Notes: generated from the letters alone by a model not told the origin. A DNA stretch of 64,000 nucleotides from Microcoleus vaginatus PCC 9802 (GCA_022701275.1 CP031740.1:3111001-3175000), one strand, 5' to 3'; positions 25,299-35,590 are shown, numbered from the stretch's first letter. Numbers and translations: made by a program.

Positions 25299-25874
25299 TT
25301 AATAGCCCAGCGGTGTTTCCACACCGCCTCCCTTCTTGAGAGCGGGCTCAGAATTTGGTGCCGCAACGGGCGATCGAGTTTCAGGAGCCGGCTGCAAGAA
25401 AATTGTGTCCCCAGGATTCTGCGGAGCCAAACCGGTTTCGGGATTTTGGGCTTCTTTAGCAAGTTGGTGTTTCAAGACTTCACTAGAAGCACTCAATTGC
25501 TGTTCCCGGAGGCGCAGAGTTTCCAGCTTTTGATACTCCTGACTCCAGCGCTGCTCGCCGTAAACTGTCAAGCCGTAGAGACTCAGAGCACCGCCCAAAA
25601 GCATAAGTGCTGCCACTGAGGAGGCGCGCTGTGCCTGCAGGAGCGATCGCAACCACACTGGCTGCTGCTGGCGAGCTGGCATGACTTTCAGCACCGATGC
25701 CGACGACCGAGCCTGAGCCTGTTCGTCGGCTGGCGAGTAGTTGGGCAATACCGGCCCAGTCTTCGCCCGCCTAGCTCGGGCAATAGAAGTAACTTTGCTG
25801 CTGGCTGGGCCAGCAGCGGGCTTGCGGGTCGATCGGGAGCGGGGAGAATCCGGGGATCTGATAGCAGCGGTCAT
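25299..25874 (-). CDS. FtsL-like cell-division protein (bitopic, coiled coil)
   Basis: A 191-residue protein with a basic, Ser/Ala-rich cytoplasmic tail (about 90 residues), one membrane helix (VAALMLLGGALSLYGLTVYG) and a short coiled-coil-like segment (WSQEYQKLETLRLREQQLSASSEVLKHQLA), followed by a Pro-rich tail. That topology and its place just upstream of ftsI suggest a divergent FtsL. Sequence identity to known FtsL is not visible, so this is an inference from layout. ATG 25872-25874 is chosen over a TTG at 25958. The gap to ftsI is 294 bases. Confidence 0.65.
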   Translation of the reverse strand: MTAAIRSPDSPRSRSTRKPAAGPASSKVTSIARARRAKTGPVLPNYSPADEQAQARSSASVLKVMPARQQQPVWLRSLLQAQRASSVAALMLLGGALSLYGLTVYGEQRWSQEYQKLETLRLREQQLSASSEVLKHQLAKEAQNPETGLAPQNPGDTIFLQPAPETRSPVAAPNSEPALKKGGGVETPLGY

Positions 25875-26211
25875 AGAGTTCACCAATACGTAAAGTGGGG
25901 TAGCTTCAGCTTGATTGAGGTTAAGAGTTTTTTGTCTCCAGAGCGCCAGTTGTGGCAATCTGGGCTCGATCGGTTATCCTTACCAAAGATACCTCACAAG
26001 CCAACCAACCCATCCTACCACTGGTCTCTTTGACTTCAGGATTTGCAAAAAAAAAAGAAATCTTTGCTGGTTAGCGATAATCTATGTGAAATTTATGAAT
26101 AAATGCAGTATTGTAATCAACGAGCGAATCGTTGAGCTATTCGTGCCAGCATTGTTTCTGAAGTACACTATTCCCTTCCTTGCGATGGGTTTTCAGTCTT
26201 AAGGAGTTTTT

Positions 26212-26490
26212 ATGAACAAGGGATTAATTCGTTTGACTTTGGTAGTGGGCTTGGCAGTAGCCCTCGGCGCCTGCGGAGGCGGAGATGCCGGCCCTGGCGG
26301 CACTGGCTCTAGCCCCTCTCCGGGCGGCGCTGGCGGCACTGGCGGCGCTGGCGGCACTGGCACTACTACTTCTCCTACTTCTTCTCCATCTCCAAAGTCT
26401 ACTCCTGGGACTGGTGGAGCTGGGGCTGGTGGAGCTGGTGGAGCTGGGGCTGGTGGAACAGCTTCCCCTTCTCCTAAAAAGTCTCCCTAA
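26212..26490 (+). CDS. Small Gly-rich lipoprotein
   Basis: A 92-residue protein with a signal peptide ending in the lipobox LGAC (Cys at about residue 21), then an entirely low-complexity region of GGAGGTGGAGG and SPSPKS units. The mature part has no recognisable fold; repeats of GGTGGAGCTGGG at DNA level suggest slippage growth. AAGGAG precedes the ATG. No neighbours on the same strand except a dead gene. A cell-envelope surface role is possible; function unknown. Confidence 0.78.
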   Translation: MNKGLIRLTLVVGLAVALGACGGGDAGPGGTGSSPSPGGAGGTGGAGGTGTTTSPTSSPSPKSTPGTGGAGAGGAGGAGAGGTASPSPKKSP

Positions 26491-26609
26491 CTAGGGCGAT
26501 CCGAGAGTGTTTGCCCAACGAGCCTAGCCTCCAGGTGAAAAATCGTTCGCTCCTCGCATTTTTTCATCTCAGAGGTCTAGGTCTCAAGTTGGGTGTTAGT
26601 TGTACTCTG

Positions 26610-27337
26610 ATGCTTTTACTAGAGTTCCGTACATCCCCTTACTGCCGCAAAGTCCGCTTAGCGCTGGGTTACAAGGGCATTAGCTTTCAAGTAGAAAATT
26701 TGACTCCCGGCCTGCAGGTTTTGAAACTCAAGCCTCTGACGGGAGGTTTGAGGACAGTGCCAGTGCTGCTGCCTCAACTCGAAGGTCAACCGGAGGCGAT
26801 CGCCCACTCGACGCAAATTTTGCACTGTTGATCGAGTCTCGCTTGCCTTCCCCGCCGCTGTTCCGACAGACGAGAGGAAAGCTATCTGAGCCTTGGATGC
26901 TGGTCGAAGACTTGCTCGATGAGAGCATCGGCATGGCTACTCGATTTATTGACTAGGAGTTTGGCGCCGGTGCGGGCAAGCAAATCGACCCGTCTGTTTT
27001 GAGCCAGTTTAGTGATTCAATTGGCGCCGCGCCAGTTCTGTATTAACCCTGCTTCGGCAAAACTCGCTCCAGTGGCGCCTGAGTGCTGCTTTAAACCTAT
27101 TTCACCGTCGCTGGTAGGATGGTGCTAGTTTGCTAGGCGATGCCTTGAACAGGGCAGATATTGCTTGCTGCTGTCGCCATGCTGAGTCCTTTAACTTTGA
27201 TGCCTCAATACCGAGTTGAGCATCCTTCGCTGTTTGAGCGTATTGCCCAAATTCACCGACTTTGTGGGGAAACCCAGCCTCCGGCAGGTGAAATTCTACA
27301 GATCGGGCGATCGTCCCTGCCTAAAAATTCCAGGTAA
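26610..27337 (+). pseudogene. Decayed glutathione S-transferase gene
   Basis: The first 74 codons from ATG 26610 give a thioredoxin-fold GST N-terminus (FRTSPYCRKVRLALGYKGI, then RTVPVLLPQLEGQPEAIAHSTQI). The frame then breaks near 26820; a second frame continues RLPSPPLFRQ, VEDLLDESIGMATRFID, a stop, and EFGAGAGKQIDPSVLSQF; a third segment reads LAAVAMLSPLTLMPQYRVEHPSLFERIAQIHRLCGE to a stop at 27337. The full length matches a GST of about 240 residues, but with several frameshifts and stops. The following 27338-27695 contains no gene I can support. Confidence 0.85.
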
Positions 27338-27695
27338 ACTATTAACTGCTCCCCAACGCTTATAGTGTTGACCCTCCTGCAGTGGCAAATACACAATAGT
27401 TTAAAAAAAAATTCCTATCACATTTTAAATAAAAAGTCAAGGACATTAGGGAGATAAGATAAATTTTTCAATTTGTTTTAATATTTCTATACTTAGATGT
27501 TACCAATAAAACCCCAGCTCGGCCGTCGGCAAGGCAACAGCCTGCTGTGTGTCCCAGGGCGCGCTGGAGCTGGTGCAGGCAAGATCGTGCTAATCAGTGG
27601 TAGGATGAGCGATCAAAAATGTATCGAAATGTAAAGTGCAGCGCCGCTCTAGGTTTTGAAAGCCATTTAGTTAAAAGATTGAGGTAAGTAGTTTT

Positions 27696-29990
27696 ATGCC
27701 CGCGACCGTCCCCTTTGAACAGATTGACCGCATTGTTTGGAATCAGCACCACGATCCATTTGAAGTGCTAGGCCCTCACGCTATCGAAGAAAATGGCAAA
27801 AAAGTCTGGGTCGTCCGAGCTTATCTGCCGAATGCGGATGCGGTATGGGTAGTTTTGCCGGAGGCCAGGGCCGAATACCCGATGAAATCAGAGCATCACC
27901 CTCACTTTTTTGAATGTACGATCGAAACCCCAGAACTAGCTAACTATCAACTGCGGGTCAAAGAAGGAGAACACGAGCGCTTTATCTACGACCCCTACGC
28001 CTTTCGATCGCCCAAACTCACAGAATTTGACCTTCACTTATTCTCAGAAGGCAACCACCACCGGATTTACGAAAAACTGGGGGCACACCTCACCGAAGTA
28101 GAGGGCATCACAGGAGTATATTTTGCCGTTTGGGCCCCGAATGCCCGAAATGTATCAGTTTTAGGAGATTTCAACTATTGGGACGGCCGCAAACATCAAA
28201 TGCGGAAATCGCAAAACGGCATCTGGGAATTATTTATTCCCGGACTATCCGTGGGAACTTCCTACAAATACGAAGTGAAAAACCAAGACGGACATCCCTA
28301 CGAAAAGTCCGATCCTTACGGTTTCCAGCAAGAAGTGCGGCCGAAAACAGCATCAATTGTCACCGACTTAAACACCTACACTTGGAACGACAGCGCTTGG
28401 ATCGAAAAGCGGCGGCACACAGACCAACTGACGCAGCCGGTTTCGGTTTACGAATGCCACATCGGTTCTTGGCTGCACGCCGCTACTGACGAACCCGCCG
28501 TGCTACCAAATGGGGAAATACAACCCGCCGTGCAGGTTTCGGAACTCAATCCCGGGGCACGCTTTCTGACTTACCGGGAATTGGCCGATCGGCTGATTCC
28601 CTACGTCAAAGATTTAGGATTCACCCACATCGAAATGCTGCCGATCGCCGAACATCCTTTCGACGGCTCTTGGGGCTATCAAGTCACCGGTTATTTCGCC
28701 CCAACTTCCCGCTACGGCACACCTGAAGATTTCATGTATTTTGTTGACCAGTGCCACGCCAACGGCATTGGCGTACTGGTGGACTGGGTACCGGGACATT
28801 TCCCCAAAGACGGCCACGGTTTGGCTTTCTTTGACGGAACTCACTTGTACGAACACGCCGACCCCCGCAAGGGCGAGCACAAAGAGTGGGGAACCCTAGT
28901 ATTTAACTACGGCCGCAACGAAGTGCGGAATTTCCTAGTATCAAACGCTCTGTTTTGGTTTGACAAGTACCACATCGACGGGATTCGCGTAGATGCCGTA
29001 GCCTCGATGCTTTATTTGGATTACTGCCGCGAACCCGGAGAATGGCTGACCAACCAATACGGAGGGCGTGAAAATATCGAGGCGGCGGATTTTCTACGTC
29101 AGGCGAATCACGTCATTTTTAGCTATTACCCAGGTGCGCTGTCGATCGCCGAAGAATCTACCTCTTGGCCGATGGTATCTTGGCCGACCTATGTAGGTGG
29201 TTTGGGCTTCAACCTGAAGTGGAATATGGGTTGGATGCACGATATGCTCGACTATTACCACATGGACCCGTGGTTCCGCCAGTTCCACCAGAACAATATA
29301 ACTTTCAGTATGTGGTACAACCACAGCGAGAATTTCATGCTGGCTTTGTCCCACGATGAGGTAGTCCACGGCAAAGCCCACATCATCGGGAAAATGCCAG
29401 GGGACGAATGGCAAAAGTTTGCAAACGTGCGGTGTTTGTTTACTTTTATGTTTACTCATCCCGGAAAGAAAACGATCTTTATGGGAATGGAGTTTGGTCA
29501 GTGGAACGAGTGGAACGTTTGGGGGGATTTGCAGTGGCAGTTGCTGCAATTCGAGCCGCACCAAAAGTTGAAGCTGTTTTTTAAAGATTTGAACAATTTG
29601 TACCGCAGCGAAACGGCACTTTACAGTCAAGATTTTGCTGAGGATGGGTTTGAGTGGATTGATTGCAGCGACAACCGACACAGTGTCGTGGCATTTGTGC
29701 GCCGAGAGAAGGATGGCGACGAGTTTGTGGTGATCGTGTGCAATTTTACGCCCCAGCCGCACTCTCACTATCGCGTAGGAGTGCCGGAACCAGGTTTCTA
29801 TACGGAGTTGTTTAACAGCGACGCGCGGGAATACGGCGGCAGCAATATGGGGAATTTGGGGGGCAAGTGGACTGAGGAGTGGTGGTTCCACAACAGTGCT
29901 TATTCGATCGACTTGTGTTTGCCGCCTTTGGGTGTGTTGATTTTAAAGCTCGATCGGGCAAAAACAACAGCAAAATCTCAAGAGTTTTAA
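27696..29990 (+). CDS. glgB: 1,4-alpha-glucan branching enzyme GlgB
   Basis: Makes alpha-1,6 branches in glycogen. The 764-residue protein has an N-terminal CBM48-type module duplication (about residues 1-240), then the GH13 barrel. Catalytic residues are the nucleophile D433 in GIRVDAV, the acid/base E486 in SIAEEST, and the HDE at 553-555 in [10 protein letters not shown]. The C-terminal all-beta domain includes YRVGVPEPG. Length is normal for cyanobacterial GlgB. It is a single gene followed by a strong terminator, with no glg neighbours here. Confidence 0.96.
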   Translation: MPATVPFEQIDRIVWNQHHDPFEVLGPHAIEENGKKVWVVRAYLPNADAVWVVLPEARAEYPMKSEHHPHFFECTIETPELANYQLRVKEGEHERFIYDPYAFRSPKLTEFDLHLFSEGNHHRIYEKLGAHLTEVEGITGVYFAVWAPNARNVSVLGDFNYWDGRKHQMRKSQNGIWELFIPGLSVGTSYKYEVKNQDGHPYEKSDPYGFQQEVRPKTASIVTDLNTYTWNDSAWIEKRRHTDQLTQPVSVYECHIGSWLHAATDEPAVLPNGEIQPAVQVSELNPGARFLTYRELADRLIPYVKDLGFTHIEMLPIAEHPFDGSWGYQVTGYFAPTSRYGTPEDFMYFVDQCHANGIGVLVDWVPGHFPKDGHGLAFFDGTHLYEHADPRKGEHKEWGTLVFNYGRNEVRNFLVSNALFWFDKYHIDGIRVDAVASMLYLDYCREPGEWLTNQYGGRENIEAADFLRQANHVIFSYYPGALSIAEESTSWPMVSWPTYVGGLGFNLKWNMGWMHDMLDYYHMDPWFRQFHQNNITFSMWYNHSENFMLALSHDEVVHGKAHIIGKMPGDEWQKFANVRCLFTFMFTHPGKKTIFMGMEFGQWNEWNVWGDLQWQLLQFEPHQKLKLFFKDLNNLYRSETALYSQDFAEDGFEWIDCSDNRHSVVAFVRREKDGDEFVVIVCNFTPQPHSHYRVGVPEPGFYTELFNSDAREYGGSNMGNLGGKWTEEWWFHNSAYSIDLCLPPLGVLILKLDRAKTTAKSQEF

Positions 29991-30063
29991 GTTGTGAGTC
30001 GTGAGAGTTTTGAGTTAAGAAGAATCAAAACTTTATTAAACCTAAAAAGTTGAGGGTATTCAG

Positions 30064-30098
30064 AAACCCGGTTTCTCCAAGAAATCGGGTTTTTTTTG
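30064..30098 (+). terminator. Intrinsic terminator after glgB
   Basis: Stem AAACCCGGTTTCT / AGAAATCGGGTTT with a three-base loop and one G-U pair, followed by a run of eight T including the stem end. It lies about 75 bases after the glgB stop. The AAACCCGGTTTC word recurs in hairpins near 45.7 and 55.9 kb. Confidence 0.82.
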
Positions 30099-30309
30099 TT
30101 TTGTTGTTGTGGTGAATATCTGGAGGGGGTGACCAACTCGTCAAAAGACCTACTGATGGGGGAGCGTTGCATAATAGCGACAAGATTTTGATTTTTTTTG
30201 TAGAGGTGGCTATGCTCCTGAAGGCGTGTATTTTCACAGCAGGCAGGACGCTTAACCCATACTCCCCACAAGAATCATCCTCCAATTGTGCCAAGCCGAA
30301 TTAATGATA

Positions 30310-31280
30310 TAGCAACCGCCAAGGCGGTTAAGCCCTAGACTGGAAGTATCCCTTAATCTTGCTCCGGCTGTGCCGGAGCGAAACCCATGCCCAAACCCTA
30401 CAGTTACGACCTCCGTCAAAAAGTGATCCAAGCAATCAAGCTTGATGGCTTAAAGATTAGTGAAGCTTGCCTTATATTTAGCATTAGTCGTAACACTATT
30501 CGTTTATGGTTGAAGCGGGAACGTGAGACTGGGGACTTTCAAGCCTTGCCTAATCAACCACCTGGTAATGGGCACAAAATTACTGATTGGGAAAAATTTA
30601 CCAAATTTGTCGAGATTAATGGAGATAAAACTCAAGTAGAGATGGCAAAACTATGGACGGAAGAAATTAGTGATCGCACTATATCACGGGCATTAAAAAA
30701 GATTGGGTTTACGCGCAAAAAAAAACTTATGGTTATCAAGAAGGAGATGAAGTTAAACGACTTCTCTTTAAACAAGAGATAGGGCTGTATGTACCACAGG
30801 ACATAGTTTATATAGATGAGTCTGGGATTGATAGTAGAGAAGATTATAGCTATGGTTGGAATGCTAAAGGGAGCCGCTTTTATGCTTTAAAAAGTTGCCG
30901 AAGACAAGGGCGAGTTAATATGATTGCTGCCTATTGTCATGGTGAGTTATTGGCTCCATTTACTGTTGAGGGTTCTTGTAATCGAACCGTGTTTGAAACC
31001 TGGCTAGAAACTTGTTTAATCCCAACGCTAAAACCGGGACAAATAGTGATTGCAGATAATGCCACATTTCATAAAGGTGGGCGGATTCTTCAATTAATTG
31101 AAGCTGCAGGTTGTCAGTTAAAATACTTGCCCCCCTATTCACCGGAGCTTAACAAAATTGAGCGATGCTGGTCATGGTTAAAAAGTCGAATTCGTAAACA
31201 ACTAATTAAATTCGACTGTCGAGCGGGATGCAATGGAAGCCGTGCTTCGCATAGCCGCTTAACCGCCTTGGCGGTTGCTA
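30310..31280 (+). mobile_element. IS630-family insertion sequence
   Basis: 971 bases with perfect terminal inverted repeats starting TAGCAACCGCCAAGGCGG and continuing TTAAG; the left flank TA (30308-30309) and right flank TA (31281-31282) form the TA target duplication typical of IS630/Tc1 elements. Each end also contains the internal palindrome ACCGCCAAGGCGGT. It carries one transposase gene in two frames and lies between glgB and a glycosyltransferase. Confidence 0.9.
30387..31262 (+). CDS. IS630-family transposase, two frames joined at an A-run
   Basis: The first frame (30387-30782) has the HTH region MPKPYSYDLRQKVIQAI...SISRNTIRLWLKRERETG. At A9 (30717-30725) a -1 shift joins it to the DDE domain with VYIDESGID, IADNATFHK and NKIERCWSWLKSRI, giving D, D and E of the catalytic triad. 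Such A-run slippage is a known way to make IS transposases, so the shift may be programmed. A second break near 31219 (single base) separates the last residues from the expected end RDAMEAVLRIAA and stop at 31260-31262, so this copy is probably inactive. Confidence 0.82.
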
Positions 31281-31453
31281 TAATTAGGGGCAATAAACTA
31301 CCATTTTTTCAGATGTGTATTAGGGCTATGTTCTTGATTAGATCTATGTTCTGACGGGGTTGTCATTTAGTGAAGTGCGTAAATCATGTTCTTTTTTAAG
31401 TTAGATTAATTAGCAATGCCAATTTTTAATGCCCAATTTTTAATTCTGAATTT

Positions 31454-32371
31454 TTAATTGCGAGTATCGGAAGCGCCAAGATTATAAGAAACTTTTGACG
31501 GCTCAACTGTTACTACTTCCGAAATAGATTGTTCTGCCACTGCCTCTAAAGTTGGGACTGGTAGATGCTTCATTTCCCAAACTTTCAGCAAAATTAGATA
31601 TTCATAAAAAGCTTGCAGCGTGCACCAAGCCAATCCCGCTTGGCCGTCAAGAAATCCGCCCAGTAAAATATACATATAGAAAAAGCGCACCACAGGCCGC
31701 AAAGGCAAGCGCAAAGAAAAATCTTTCAAAGCGCGGCGCCTTTCCACCTCCGACGCGCCAAACAATAAATCCCACCAATTTACTTGACCCGCTTCTAATT
31801 GACGGAGAGTTTCAGCCGCCTCGTCAGTCGAGTAGCGGTTGTGTTTTTCAATCCAGCGGGAAAGACCTTTGCTGCAAGTATAGTGAGGGTAAGTTTCCTT
31901 CAAAAAGTGAGTAGGCCCGTTGCAGACTTCCCGTTCAGTGTGACCGTAGTCAGTAAACCACACTCGGTCTTTGCGAAAGAGACGCATTTGATAACGGGGA
32001 TATTGAGTGCTGCGGCGAATCCAGCGCTCCATAAATATTACTTTTTCAGCTACGTAATAGCCGATATATTCTTGACTTTCGATCGCCTTTAAGCATTCAG
32101 CAAACAGTGCAGGCGTCATCCGCTCGTCAGCTTCGAGGATGTAAACCCATTCGTACTTGCACGGGACTTCTTGGAGCATCCAAGTCCGCTGGCGTCCGTG
32201 AGTTTCAAAGCGGTGCTGCACTGTTTGCACGGCATAGTTCTGAACAATCTCAAGGGTGCGATCGGTGCTGAAAGAATCAACTACAATGATATCGTCACAA
32301 AGCAGTGCCGATTCAATGCAAGCGGCGATATCAATCTCTTCGTTGTAAGTCAGAATATAAATTGAGAACAT
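31454..32371 (-). CDS. Family 2 glycosyltransferase
   Basis: A 305-residue GT-A glycosyltransferase related to lipopolysaccharide core and Waa-type GT2 enzymes. The N-terminus reads FSIYILTYNEEIDIAACIES, DDIIVVDSFSTDRT gives the nucleotide-binding region, ILEADERMTP the D-x-D/E type acceptor region, and RWIRRSTQYPRYQMRLFRK is typical of this subfamily. A hydrophobic C-terminal region (VVRFFYMYILLGG) suggests membrane association. It is followed on the same strand by an HpsJ-like gene upstream. In Nostoc hpsE encodes a GT2 in the hps locus; the match here is not certain. Confidence 0.86.
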   Translation of the reverse strand: MFSIYILTYNEEIDIAACIESALLCDDIIVVDSFSTDRTLEIVQNYAVQTVQHRFETHGRQRTWMLQEVPCKYEWVYILEADERMTPALFAECLKAIESQEYIGYYVAEKVIFMERWIRRSTQYPRYQMRLFRKDRVWFTDYGHTEREVCNGPTHFLKETYPHYTCSKGLSRWIEKHNRYSTDEAAETLRQLEAGQVNWWDLLFGASEVERRRALKDFSLRLPLRPVVRFFYMYILLGGFLDGQAGLAWCTLQAFYEYLILLKVWEMKHLPVPTLEAVAEQSISEVVTVEPSKVSYNLGASDTRN

Positions 32372-32457
32372 TCCCAGCTTTCAGTAAGGGCAAACTATTG
32401 GGTAAACAAACTATTTCTCAGGGATGTCTCGACCAGCGCGATCCCTGCCAGCGCCAG

Positions 32458-33288
32458 TCAATTTTTGCGGCGGCCGAACCGCAGAATTCCCATACTTCTC
32501 AATCCCGTCCAACCAACAGTAATGTAGCCGATCGCTAACAGCAAACTGGTGATTCCCGTCTGCAAACTCGAATTTCTCGATCGAGTTCTTAACTCTTTCT
32601 CTTTTTGTTGCTTGCGGGTGCGAATCTCGTTGCGAGCTTGATTGGGCAGTTCTTGGGCTTGCTGTTCGAGGAATTTGTCGAGGGCTTTCGGGTCATTTTT
32701 CGACTCCTGAAGCACAGCTTTCCATTCCTTGGGAACCTCTGGACTCTTGAGTGCTTGTTGCAGCTTCCCGTCGTCTTGTAGCAGTGCGGCTATCTGGGTG
32801 CGACGCTGGCTTTTGAGTTCTTCTACCTGAGTTTTAAATTGAGCGCTTTTAAGTTGCGCCTCAAGTTGACCTTCGGCTTGTCCCGCTTCTTGATCGACTT
32901 GAGCCAGAGCATCCTTGAGTTCCAAACGAGTATTGTTGAGGTGAACGGGAACCAGAGATAGGTAAACTAGACCTAACAAGCTGGAAATCAACAGCGCCCA
33001 GAATCGCAAGTCCAGCCAAACATTGCGTCGCTCAATAGATACTCCACTGCTGCTGTCTACCCAAAAGCCAGTCATCAGCAGGGCGATACCGATCAAAGGA
33101 ATAATGCCCCTGTCAACTATCTGAGTTGCTGCAGCCAACTGCCAGCCTCGATTGAGAAGGTCTGAACTTTCTCCCGGCAGCGACAGAACAATGCAGTCAA
33201 GCAAAGCAGAGAGAATCAAGATAATCCCGACTACTTTTAGAGTTCGAGCAGCTACTGAAGAAAATTGACGGCTATTACTTGCTTTCAT
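32458..33288 (-). CDS. HpsJ-like membrane protein
   Basis: A 276-residue protein with three N-terminal hydrophobic helices (LKVVGIILILSALLDCIVL; IIPLIGIALLMTGFWV; LDLRFWALLISSLLGLVYLSL), a central Gln/Lys/Glu-rich helical region (about residues 125-235) and a last membrane helix near 245-265. The start, VDRGIIPLIGIALLMTGFWVDSS and the overall layout match my memory of HpsJ-family proteins of hormogonium polysaccharide loci. It is 86 bases upstream of the glycosyltransferase on the same strand. A role in polysaccharide export is inferred. Confidence 0.68.
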   Translation of the reverse strand: MKASNSRQFSSVAARTLKVVGIILILSALLDCIVLSLPGESSDLLNRGWQLAAATQIVDRGIIPLIGIALLMTGFWVDSSSGVSIERRNVWLDLRFWALLISSLLGLVYLSLVPVHLNNTRLELKDALAQVDQEAGQAEGQLEAQLKSAQFKTQVEELKSQRRTQIAALLQDDGKLQQALKSPEVPKEWKAVLQESKNDPKALDKFLEQQAQELPNQARNEIRTRKQQKEKELRTRSRNSSLQTGITSLLLAIGYITVGWTGLRSMGILRFGRRKN

Positions 33289-34075
33289 AATTCGTGTTAG
33301 ATAATTCTACACCGTTAGATTCAAGGGGGTAGTTGAGTGGATTTTGTTACGAGTTAAGCTATTTTCCACCAAAATAGCTGCTTCGGGTACCGAACTCGAC
33401 TTTCCTCTGGGTTTTCACAGACTGCAGTTGCGAGCCAAAAGGTCGAGTTTCTGAGCAGCTATGCAGAGTGGGACACAGGAGGCTGTAGGCTTCTGGGCTG
33501 GCTGTAAAGCTTGGTCAAGATAGCGTCCAGAAACTCCAGCAAGCAACTGCTGGCTTCTTCTATAGTCTGACGAATCCAGCGTAAAGATGAGCTCTACACA
33601 CTTGGGTTCCTGGTTTTAACTAGCTTTCGCTCGCGCGGCCGTGCCAGAAATAATAGACACAGGAGGAGCGCGTTTCGTTGGGTGTCACCCCCTAGGGCTC
33701 CCACTACCCGATCGCCTGCCCGAGGCGGTGAAACTAAATCCCTTGTCTTATAGTAATTGATATAAGAGAGGGCGGGAATAAATAATTGTTTACCAACCTT
33801 TTTAACCTCCAATTACCAACAGCACGATACGGCAGTCACAAATACACGAGTAGCGGTTTTTTACTCGGGAATTGTGTTTACCATATCAGGTTTGTCGCAG
33901 GTAATTTTTACTTATCCCTTCTTGCTTAATAGTCACAGATTACTAATCACTATTTACTCATGGTCAACTATTAATTATTGCCAGGAGGTTTAAGGATTTA
34001 TTATTCAAGAGCGAAAGTGCAAACTATCACATTTTTTGGTAGGATAATTTTGACCGCTGTTCAAATTTGGTGGTA
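33289..34075. other. 787-base gap, no gene recognised
   Basis: No frame in this stretch has a convincing start, codon pattern or motif. AGCTATTTTCCACCAAAATAGCT near 33358 is a hairpin with a nine-base stem. The rest is not repeated elsewhere that I can see. It may hold promoters of the divergent HpsJ-like and adenylyltransferase genes, or a small RNA. Confidence 0.5.
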
Positions 34076-34579
34076 ATGACTGCAATGATTTCTGATGTTT
34101 ACACCTTGAGAGAACTTGAAAGATTGATCGCATCCGATCCGGACAAGTGGCGTCCGATCGTGTTTACTAACGGCTGCTTCGATATCCTGCACTGCGGTCA
34201 TGTCCGCTATTTGCAGGCGGCAAAAAATTTGGGGCGATCGCTCGTTGTGGGCTTGAATAGCGACGCCAGCGTGCAAGCTATCAAACCGCAGCAGCCGGGA
34301 TTGCCGCCCCGCCCGATCGTACCGGAAAATCAGCGAGCCGAAGTGTTAGCCGCTCTCAAACCAGTAGACGCCGTAGTAATTTTTTCCGAGATTACAGCAA
34401 CTAAACTGATAAATATCCTGAAGCCTGATATATACGTTAAAGGAGGCGACTATCAAGTCGAAACTCTGCCGGAAGCACCGACCGTTATCGCCGGAGGTGG
34501 CAAGATTTCCTTGATCGAAATAGAAGTTCCGAGTTCTACCAGTGCGATCGTCAAACGCATTTTACAATTAGGTACTTAA
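34076..34579 (+). CDS. Heptose 1-phosphate adenylyltransferase (RfaE/HldE C-terminal type)
   Basis: A stand-alone nucleotidyltransferase of 167 residues. It has FTNGCFDILHCGHVRYL, the HxGH motif being HCGH, followed by VVGLNSDASVQ and PDIYVKGGDY, all conserved in the ADP-heptose-forming domain of HldE. It would activate D-glycero-D-manno-heptose 1-phosphate with ATP for surface-glycan synthesis. The kinase domain is absent, as is usual for separate cyanobacterial forms. ATG 34076 is used; an upstream TTG is less likely. Glycerol-3-phosphate or FAD-synthase-like activities are alternative members of the same fold. Confidence 0.85.
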   Translation: MTAMISDVYTLRELERLIASDPDKWRPIVFTNGCFDILHCGHVRYLQAAKNLGRSLVVGLNSDASVQAIKPQQPGLPPRPIVPENQRAEVLAALKPVDAVVIFSEITATKLINILKPDIYVKGGDYQVETLPEAPTVIAGGGKISLIEIEVPSSTSAIVKRILQLGT

Positions 34580-34720
34580 CCCTTGATCGCAAACAGCAAA
34601 CAGTGAGCTAAACTCAGAAGTTGCCCCATCAAAAAACACTAAAGTATGCGCGTGCGAAGCTATCCCGTAGGGAATCGCTCGTACAACTTCATCCCAATTG
34701 CTAAGCAGGAGATAATTTTA

Positions 34721-35590
34721 ATGGAACTCACAAGCAATAACACGATCGCGGAAATCCTACAAAGACACAAAGCAGAGTTACTAGCAGACTGGCTCAAAGA
34801 ACTGCAAAATACCGGGCTGCGGCGGGACGACTTGATGAGAGCAAAAGAATTGCGCTCCGAGTGTCAAGAGTTCCTGCAATTGCTCCACATTGCAGTCGGG
34901 CACGGTAACTATAGCGACATCCAGACATCCGAATGGGAAAATATGCGGGTGCTGCTAGCAGAAGTTTCGCGATCGCGCGTTCAGAGAGGTTTTACTCCCT
35001 CAGAGATAGCGAGTTTCATTTTATGCTTCAAAAAGCCATTGTTCGATCGGCTTTGTCATGAACTGACAGAAAACCGCGACGCACTTGTCGAACAACTTTG
35101 GCTTTCCACCAGTTTATTAGACCAGCTTGGCCTTTGGGTAACAGAAATTTTTCTCAAAGCTCGCGAAGAAGTCATCGAACGCCAGCAGCAAGAAATGCTC
35201 GAATTGTCAACACCCGTAGTCAAACTTTGGCAAGGCATTCTCGCTTTACCGATGATCGGGACTCTCGACAGTGCCCGCACTCAAATAGTAATGGAAACTC
35301 TGTTGCAGGAAATCATGGAAACCGGCTCAGAATTTGCGATTTTAGACATTACAGGCGTGCCGACTGTTGACACTTTAGTTGCTCAACATTTATTAAAAAC
35401 TGTAGCAGCCGCCCGTTTAATGGGTACTGAGTGCATCATCAGTGGCATTCGCCCGCAAATAGCTCAAACCATAGTTCACTTGGGAGTTGACTTGCAGGAT
35501 ATTCTGACAAAAGCTACTTTAGCAGATGCTTTTAAAGTCGCGTTGCAGCGCCAAGGTTTAACTATAAAAAATCTTAAAGAGGAAAGATAA
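34721..35590 (+). CDS. rsbR: RsbR-type stressosome co-antagonist (RsbRD N-terminal + STAS)
   Basis: A 289-residue protein. The N-terminal about 165 residues are helical and match the RsbRD_N sensing domain (EILQRHKAELLADWLKELQ); the C-terminal STAS domain contains SEFAILDITGVPTVDTLVAQHL and ISGIRPQIAQTIVHLGVDL, with threonines in the positions RsbT phosphorylates in Bacillus RsbR. ATG 34721 has AGGAG seven bases upstream; a more upstream ATG (34646) lies in repeat-like DNA. First gene of a five-gene partner-switching run on one strand. Confidence 0.9.
   Translation: MELTSNNTIAEILQRHKAELLADWLKELQNTGLRRDDLMRAKELRSECQEFLQLLHIAVGHGNYSDIQTSEWENMRVLLAEVSRSRVQRGFTPSEIASFILCFKKPLFDRLCHELTENRDALVEQLWLSTSLLDQLGLWVTEIFLKAREEVIERQQQEMLELSTPVVKLWQGILALPMIGTLDSARTQIVMETLLQEIMETGSEFAILDITGVPTVDTLVAQHLLKTVAAARLMGTECIISGIRPQIAQTIVHLGVDLQDILTKATLADAFKVALQRQGLTIKNLKEER

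Noticed and set aside
33594..33812. 72-residue minus-strand frame in the unexplained gap
   Set aside because: No start context, no motif, and it has an Arg-rich shadow-like composition; the gap is reported as noncoding instead.
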